64,000 nucleotides of DNA, from contig VXBP01003486.1 in NCBI GenBank assembly GCA_013400115.1, positions 186,001-250,000 of the forward strand, in the 5' to 3' direction. Shown in pieces: positions 58,987-64,000 of this stretch. This DNA is from Rhinopomastus cyanomelas. Its lineage: Eukaryota > Chordata > Aves > Bucerotiformes > Rhinopomastidae. The translations under genes and the position numbers were made by a program. Numbering within the stretch: the stretch's first letter is position 1; the number at the start of each line of letters is the position of its first letter. The notes under the pieces are model-generated. The model did not search any database, was not told the origin of the DNA, and saw nothing but the letters and a program-made list of their open reading frames with translations.

Positions 58987-58996
58987 TGATTGACAG
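58987..58996 (+). promoter_or_regulatory. PBX-MEIS/PREP decamer TGATTGACAG
   Basis: Exact match to the 10-bp consensus bound by PBX with MEIS or PREP. Any given 10-mer is expected about 0.1 times in both strands of this window, so the match is mildly surprising on its own and more so within a repeat-free AT-rich block. Confidence 0.45.
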
Positions 58997-59321
58997 CTGA
59001 AAATTGGTTACGTTAAGTATTTCATATGTTATATTGGCTGACATTTGCTTGCCTGCTCCTGTGTCAATATTGTTGTAAAGATCTCCAGCTCTATGAGATA
59101 GCAATATACACTGACTGTGGCTTTTGTGTGATGTTCCAGTGTTTTTCCTGACATAATTTAAGACATATTAAAAACCAGCAGCATCTTCCCTCTTGAGAAG
59201 CTTAATGCCAATATTATTGTCTTCCAAGGGAAGATCATGTATGCTCATAATCGGGTGCTAATTTCCACCTATACGCTCATGTTTAGGCATTAGGCACTAT
59301 AACTGTAAAATTGAGCCTGCT

Positions 59322-59329
59322 TGATTGAT
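59322..59329 (+). promoter_or_regulatory. PBX-HOX type site TGATTGAT
   Basis: Exact match to the 8-bp PBX-HOX core, followed by TCATG. It lies 325 bp from the PBX-MEIS decamer in the same block. Confidence 0.35.
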
Positions 59330-59606
59330 TCATGTCAAGCCTCATCTCGGCTCCTGCAGTGGAAGTCATCCAGCTGACCCTTTTTACACTAAAAGAAGAG
59401 ATTTGTGTTCCTTTCTTTCACCTGGAACCATCAAATTGACTGAATAATCTGTAATACATTAGTGCTGACATTTGTTAGGCAAGAATTAAACAAGACACAG
59501 TAATCATTCCCCTGAATAAAAATGGTGTTTGATTTCCAGCAGAGTTCCATTAAAAGGACAGCACAGCCCGGCGCCTCCAAAGTGGGAAGTGGTGAAGATT
59601 TTCTAT

Positions 59607-59625
59607 GTTAATGAAATGAATTAAC
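59607..59625. promoter_or_regulatory. Inverted GTTAAT/ATTAAC pair
   Basis: GTTAAT (59607-59612) and its reverse complement ATTAAC (59620-59625) are separated by 7 bp. HNF1 sites use the same half-sites with a 1-bp gap, so HNF1 binding is not predicted. POU or paired homeodomain binding is possible. Confidence 0.25.
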
Positions 59626-60048
59626 ACTTTAATGACAGATGGGCCATCCCTAGCCGCTCCGACAAAAGCTGCCGAGGAGTTTCGGAGGGGGATGTGGGTC
59701 CTTTGCCTGCCACGAGGATTACGACAAGCTGTGCGGAAATCCTTCGTGCTGAGCGTTTCAGAGTGACCACGGGACAGCTCGATCACTTGGCTCAAAAGAG
59801 GCAGCAGGGAGAACGATGCTTTTCCTCCAGCTAGAGCTGGCTGGCCCCAGTAAAACCAGTTAGTGCAGTCAAGGAGGCAGAATTCCCTGGTTACTCTCAG
59901 CCTTAATAAACGCAGCACTGTCAAAGGGTGGCATCAGTGGCACCAGTCCCCATCTCCTCTGCGACCACGGGATATGAAGAGTGGAGTAATCCCACCTGAA
60001 GGCAGCAGCGTACATCTGTCATTGCCACAGCCTGGTCTGATATTAATG

Positions 60049-60380
60049 TCTATAAATACGGAAAGGGCAGGTGTCAGGAGGACGGAGCCAGGCTCTGCTC
60101 AGTGGTATCTAATGATAGGACAAGGGGCCACGGGTGTCAGCTGGAACACAGGAGGGTTCTCATCAATATGAGAAGGAACCTCTTCACAGTGAGGGTGACA
60201 GAGCACTGGAAGGGGCTGCACAGGGGTGTTGTGGAGTCTCCTTCTCTGGAGATGATTAAAATCCATCTGGACATGTTCCTGTGTGAGTTGGTGTAGACGA
60301 TACTGCTGTGGTGGGGGGGATTGGACTGGATGATCTTTTGAGGTCCCTTCCAATTCCTAAAGTTCTGTGATTCTGTGATT
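60049..60380 (+). mobile_element. Young-type CR1 3' end
   Basis: 'aaagggcaggtgtcaggaggacggagccaggctctgctcagtgg' to 'gatgatcttttgaggtcccttccaattcctaaagttctgtgattctgtgatt'. The ORF2 end remains readable ('EHRRVLINMRRNLFTVRVTEHWKGL'). The 218-codon minus-strand frame at 60137-60793 starts outside and runs antisense through it, so it is not evidence for a gene. Confidence 0.94.
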
Positions 60381-61867
60381 GAGTGAGATGTCACAGAATG
60401 ACAGAACATGAGGCTGGAGCGGTTTACGGCTGTGCTGCATCTCTGTCCTTCTGCACGTATCCCTGCCAGAAAGGTGGGAGAAGTGCCACTTGGAGAAGCA
60501 CACGGAGATGACCTGACCAGCTGGCACCTCAGGGGCTCGTTTAGAAACGTGCTTGTCCTGCTGTTGAGGCTGCACTGTTTTTCCAGTGGGTTCTGCTTGC
60601 AAGCTGCGAGGGCAGAAGGGCTGTGGGAGCAGCACACTCTGCTAACGGGCTTTTGCTCCTGATTAGCCTGCGACAGGCTCAGGGACGTCACCATTACGCT
60701 GACGCGCTCCGGGCTCTCTACACCAAGAACCACAGAGCTGTCTTGGCACAAAGGTGTATGAAAGCAGGACAGTACCTCTGAAAACAGAATCATAAAAACA
60801 TGACAATAAGGTGGATCGGCTTCTAAGCAAAGGGAAAGTTCTCCAGCCAGTCAGGATCCTTCCAGCTGCTCCCGTGTTGCAGTAGGACTGTTGGGACTTC
60901 CTTTTCCTTTGGGCTGAGCAGCACTGGCCTAACCCAAACCAGCAAAAGCTGGTAGGAACCACAGCCAGGGTGTCTTAGCACTATGTTAGCACCTGAAGCC
61001 TCTTAAGGAGCAGGTAAACGAGGCTGGTGTGAGTCATCAGTCTTCTTGGTGGTACCTGCTGCTCATTGTATTTAGGGCAGTTGCTCTACCAGGAAGAAGG
61101 GGTGGTGGATGGTTTTTAAAAGTGGTTTCTGCTACTTTGGGGTGTCTGGGCAAGATGGTACCCTGGCAGGTGGTAAATACACAGTTTGAGTGTGCTCACA
61201 GGAAATCTTTTCAAGAGGGAGAAGCAATGTAAAAAGGAGACAACTGAGCTCTGAGTGGACACGTCAAGCCTTAGGTGATGTGAGGTATGTGGAGACCCAG
61301 CCAGGAGGGCTGCAGCTGCTGCTGAGTGGCTTTGGAGTCTTTTGATGGTGGAAGCTGCACTGGGATGTTATCGTGATGCTGCACTTCTTCTGGGCCATCC
61401 CTGATGAGGAAGGATGGCTTCTGCACAGTCACAGCGCTTCTCCTAGGGTTTTGCTTTGGTAAGTACTACTTTTTCCAATCCTGCTCCCCTGTAGCCTGCC
61501 CAAAATGCTGCTGTGCCATGGGATTCTCTTGGCAGAGTTCTCATCCTCTGCTTTTCTTTTGGTTGTACACCAGGAGAGCTGTGGTGTTGGTGTCGCCTTC
61601 TCAGTGGGTTAGACTGCCCTGCTTATAACTCTGCTCCCAGCTGTGCATGCTAGCTCCTCTACTGCCCATGTTGAATGACATCCAGGGTACCTATGATGCA
61701 GGAGAACTATTTATTTAGGATTCCTATGAAATGTTAGAAGCCTTGGGGGAATCCATAGCACCACAGTCATCTGAGCATCTGAAAGATCTCCAGGCTCTCA
61801 GAGAGGGACTGCTTTCTGAGCTTATCACTTGTTTGGGTCTGCCTTGGTGAAAAGGGATGTGTTAAAC
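60381..61867. other. Unique block, no gene recognised
   Basis: 1.5 kb. Near 60390-60410, 'tcacagaatgacagaacatgagg' looks like a scrap of an antisense CR1 tail directly after the sense copy. The rest shows no repeat or exon signature. Confidence 0.4.
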
Positions 61868-62348
61868 GTTTGGAGTGTTGTGCCCAGTTCTGGGGCCCTC
61901 GGTTCCACAAGGACACAGAACTGCTGGAGATAGTCCAGCACAGAGCCACAGAGATGATGAAGGGAGTGGAACATCTCCCTGATGAGGAAAGGCTGAGGGA
62001 CCTGGGTCTCTTTAGCTTGGAAAAAAAGACTGAGGGGTAACCCCATGAATGCTGATTATATAGGGAAAGAGTGGGTGTCAGGAGGATGGAGCCAGGCTCT
62101 GCTCAGTGACATCTAATGATAGGACAAGCGGCAATGGGTGTCAGCTGGAACACAGGGACTTCAATATGAGAAGGAACCTCTTAATGGTGAAGCTGACAGA
62201 GCACTGGAGGGGCTGCCCAGGGGGTTGTGGGAATCTCCTTCTCTAGACATGTTTAAAACTCACCTGGACGTGTCCCTGCTGTGGTGGGCTGATTGGACTG
62301 GATGATCTTTCGAGGTTCCTTTCAATCCCTAATGTTCTGTGATCCTGT
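61868..62348 (+). mobile_element. CR1 LINE fragment with ORF2 C-terminus
   Basis: 'ttggagtgttgtgcccagttctggggccctcggttccac' and 'ggaacatctccctgatgaggaaaggctgagggacctgggtctctttagc' to 'ctttcgaggttcctttcaatccctaatgttctgtgatcctgtg'. Small deletions remove 'gtgcgacttggtctaggtgatc' and part of the 'ggaggttcca' region. Same subfamily as the copies at 14008 and 44714. Confidence 0.94.
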
Positions 62349-62865
62349 GGAGTGATTCCCCCGAAGGTAAAACGTTGAGCATACTTGCTCTCAGATTTGT
62401 AATTTCCCCATTTAAATTTCAATTATGAGACAAGCAGCCCCACTCTTGTTCCTCGTGCCACACAACTCATTAAATGTTGTTAATATTTCATAGAGCAGAA
62501 CTGCTCCTGTTAATCTGTGAATATTTTGTTATAAATAACTGATAGGTGCATAATGAACCACGGCGATGATTTATGGAAGATCCACAGCCAGGAAGGCTCT
62601 CTGCTGGAAAATACAGGGGGGAAAAACTGCTGCATTACTCCTTTCATCTAAGACAAACAAACACCTCTTGTGCTTCACACTCCCCTCCTCCTCCTGGATT
62701 TGCACCACATCCAGACCAGAAAGTGACAGGGTTTGAGGGGGAGAGTATTTTTTAAAAGTTTGGACAAGTTAGCTTGTTGTAAGTGAGACTGTGCACAACT
62801 CTGTGAGGTTTTGTTGCGTGGATATCGAGCAAAATGTGTGTCTGCAGGCTCTGAAGAGGCCAATT
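62349..62865. other. Unique spacer
   Basis: AT-rich with homeodomain-like words near 62400-62560 ('gttgttaatatttcatag', 'ataactgatagg'). No gene. Confidence 0.4.
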
Positions 62866-63052
62866 ACAGAATCACAGGATTATTGAGGCTGGGAAAGAGC
62901 TCTAAGATCATTCAGCCCATGACCTAACACGAGCCCATCGGCCAGACCAGGGCGCTAAGTGCCACATCCAGCCTGTTCTTAAACACTTCCAGGGATGGGG
63001 GCTCTCCCACCGCCCTGGGCAGTCCATTCCGGGCTCTGACCACCCTCCCCAT
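62866..63052 (-). mobile_element. CR1 LINE 3' end, older type, antisense
   Basis: 'acagaatcacaggattattgaggctgggaaagagctctaagatcattcagccc' to 'gccctgggcagtccattccgggctctgaccaccctccccat'. Minus-strand remnant 'RNGLPRAVGEPPSLEVFKNRLDVALSALV' is the ORF2 end. Confidence 0.92.
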
Positions 63053-64000
63053 AAGTTCCAAAAGAACAGAGAGAGGTGGAAGGACTGTGAAGGTGGTGTG
63101 AGAAACTAACAGAGAAATGCCTTCCCCGGACTCAAAACACCAGGACTTCTGCTGGTGTTCCCACCATTGCTGAGTGTCTCCTGTCTGTGTTTGCATCTGC
63201 TAAGGGAGAGGGAGGTAAAAGGAGTTCAGGGGAGTGAGAGTCCTTGTTGAGAAGCAATTTTATGGTTAAGTGAAAGACGTGTAGAAAGATTAATTGTTAA
63301 AGAAGGGAATTCTGTGCTTGAGATTTTGAAAGTTTATCATTTGAAGAGAGTATTTTGGTTTTAGTTATGACGAGAGAATTTTCAGCCTCTAAGGTACCCA
63401 AAGTTTAAGATCTGACTAGAAGCGCCACAGGCGCCTCGTAACAGCAGCCGTCTGTTCTCTTTGTTGAAAGATGCAGGATTAATCTCCATCAAAAAATAGA
63501 TTCTACCCGACTAAGGAGATGGTATAATTAGAGCTGAGTCATCAGGGACATCACTGTTGCTGGGCACCTGCAGAACCAGGCAGATCACCTCTGAGAGGCA
63601 GGCGCGCAGCGAGTTCAGCAGAGCTACGTGCACAGCAACCTGGACAACACCCTGGTCCTCAGCAGAGACACTAAAAGAGAAGGGAGAAGAAATGGAGAGT
63701 TTAGTGCTCATAGCTCACTGGTGGTGGGTACCTTCAGGTGGTGCCACATAGAGGATGAAGACAATACCCTGACAGATGTGTGTGTGTGTTGGGTGGGGTA
63801 GCAATATGTAATTAAGGGCAGCTTTTAGAGGCTTTTACGGAGCACTTGTGCCCAGCTACATCAAAGGGAGCAGAACGCTAGGAACAGCAGTAGCAGCACT
63901 GAAAGAAAGGAGTTGGCAAACACGTTGAACGTTGAGTTTTTACAGGAGAGAGAATATTCTTCTGGGCTGGGACCTACCCCAAGGGTGGAGTAAAGGAATT
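63053..64000. other. Unique sequence at right edge
   Basis: No repeat recognised apart from a short GT run at 63775-63790. Frames of 64-66 codons at 63511-63751 occur on both strands and are probably accidental. Confidence 0.4.

Larger units (their letters stand above)
58197..60048. promoter_or_regulatory. Strongest candidate conserved regulatory block
   Basis: 1.85 kb free of repeats, flanked by CR1 on both sides. From about 58690 to 59650 the sequence is AT-rich and dense in developmental factor words: a PBX-MEIS/PREP decamer (58987-58996), a PBX-HOX octamer (59322-59329), many TAATTA/AATTA/TTAATG cores and an inverted GTTAAT/ATTAAC pair (59607-59625). It has the texture of a long conserved non-coding element. 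No conservation data were available, so function is inference. No coding frame of note; the 124-codon minus-strand frame at 59550-59924 lies in its GC-richer edge. Confidence 0.45.

Noticed and set aside
60137..60793. 218-codon open frame on the minus strand
   Set aside because: Its second half is antisense to a CR1 3' end and the rest has no recognisable domain; the antisense of CR1 tails is often open.
63545..63790. Plus-strand frame with a single stop that looks protein-like
   Set aside because: No family recognised, competing frames on both strands, and it ends in a GT repeat.
1..64000. CRISPR arrays, operons, phage or bacterial mobile systems
   Set aside because: The repeat content is vertebrate CR1, with no prokaryotic gene density, ribosome binding sites or regularly spaced repeats.

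Overview
The window looks like avian nuclear DNA from a gene-poor interval. I found no protein-coding gene that I can defend. The dominant recognisable content is CR1 (chicken repeat 1) non-LTR retrotransposon sequence: about 40 pieces on both strands, roughly 12 kb or 18% of the window by my estimate. Almost all are 5'-truncated copies that keep the end of ORF2 and the 3' UTR and finish in the CR1-type ATTCTGTG micro-repeat. Such density is high for a bird. Together with many similar copies sharing a 'ccaatccctaatgttctgtgattctg' style tail, it suggests a lineage with a late CR1 expansion. Woodpeckers and relatives are the best known example, but the species is an inference.

Layout: 0-2.7 kb is a CR1 cluster, including an element whose RT FADD box is still readable. 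2.7-8.0 kb is mostly unique. 8.0-8.7 kb holds a three-layer nest: an antisense CR1 split by a sense CR1, which is itself split by a short composite element with a tRNA-Lys-like head and a CR1-like tail (a candidate tRNA/CR1 SINE). 9.8-13.2 kb is mostly unique, with sequence that looks like conserved non-coding regulatory DNA. 13.2-20.1 kb alternates CR1 copies and unique DNA. 20.1-30.5 kb is mostly unique with a few CR1 tails. 30.5-47.1 kb is CR1-rich, with inverted pairs, a tandem pair and head-to-tail neighbours. 47.1-53.9 kb and 55.3-60.0 kb are long, largely repeat-free blocks with AT-rich, homeodomain-motif-bearing stretches and small CpG-rich patches. 60.0-64.0 kb has three more CR1 copies.

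Nothing here works together as a gene system. The repeat-poor blocks, lack of convincing exons and presence of PBX-MEIS, PBX-HOX, octamer and paired homeodomain motifs fit a regulatory desert near a developmental gene. I cannot name that gene from the sequence. The most interesting object is the tRNA-Lys/CR1 composite at 8403-8592. The many open frames of 60-220 codons outside CR1 are about what chance gives in 64 kb, and none carries a domain I recognise.
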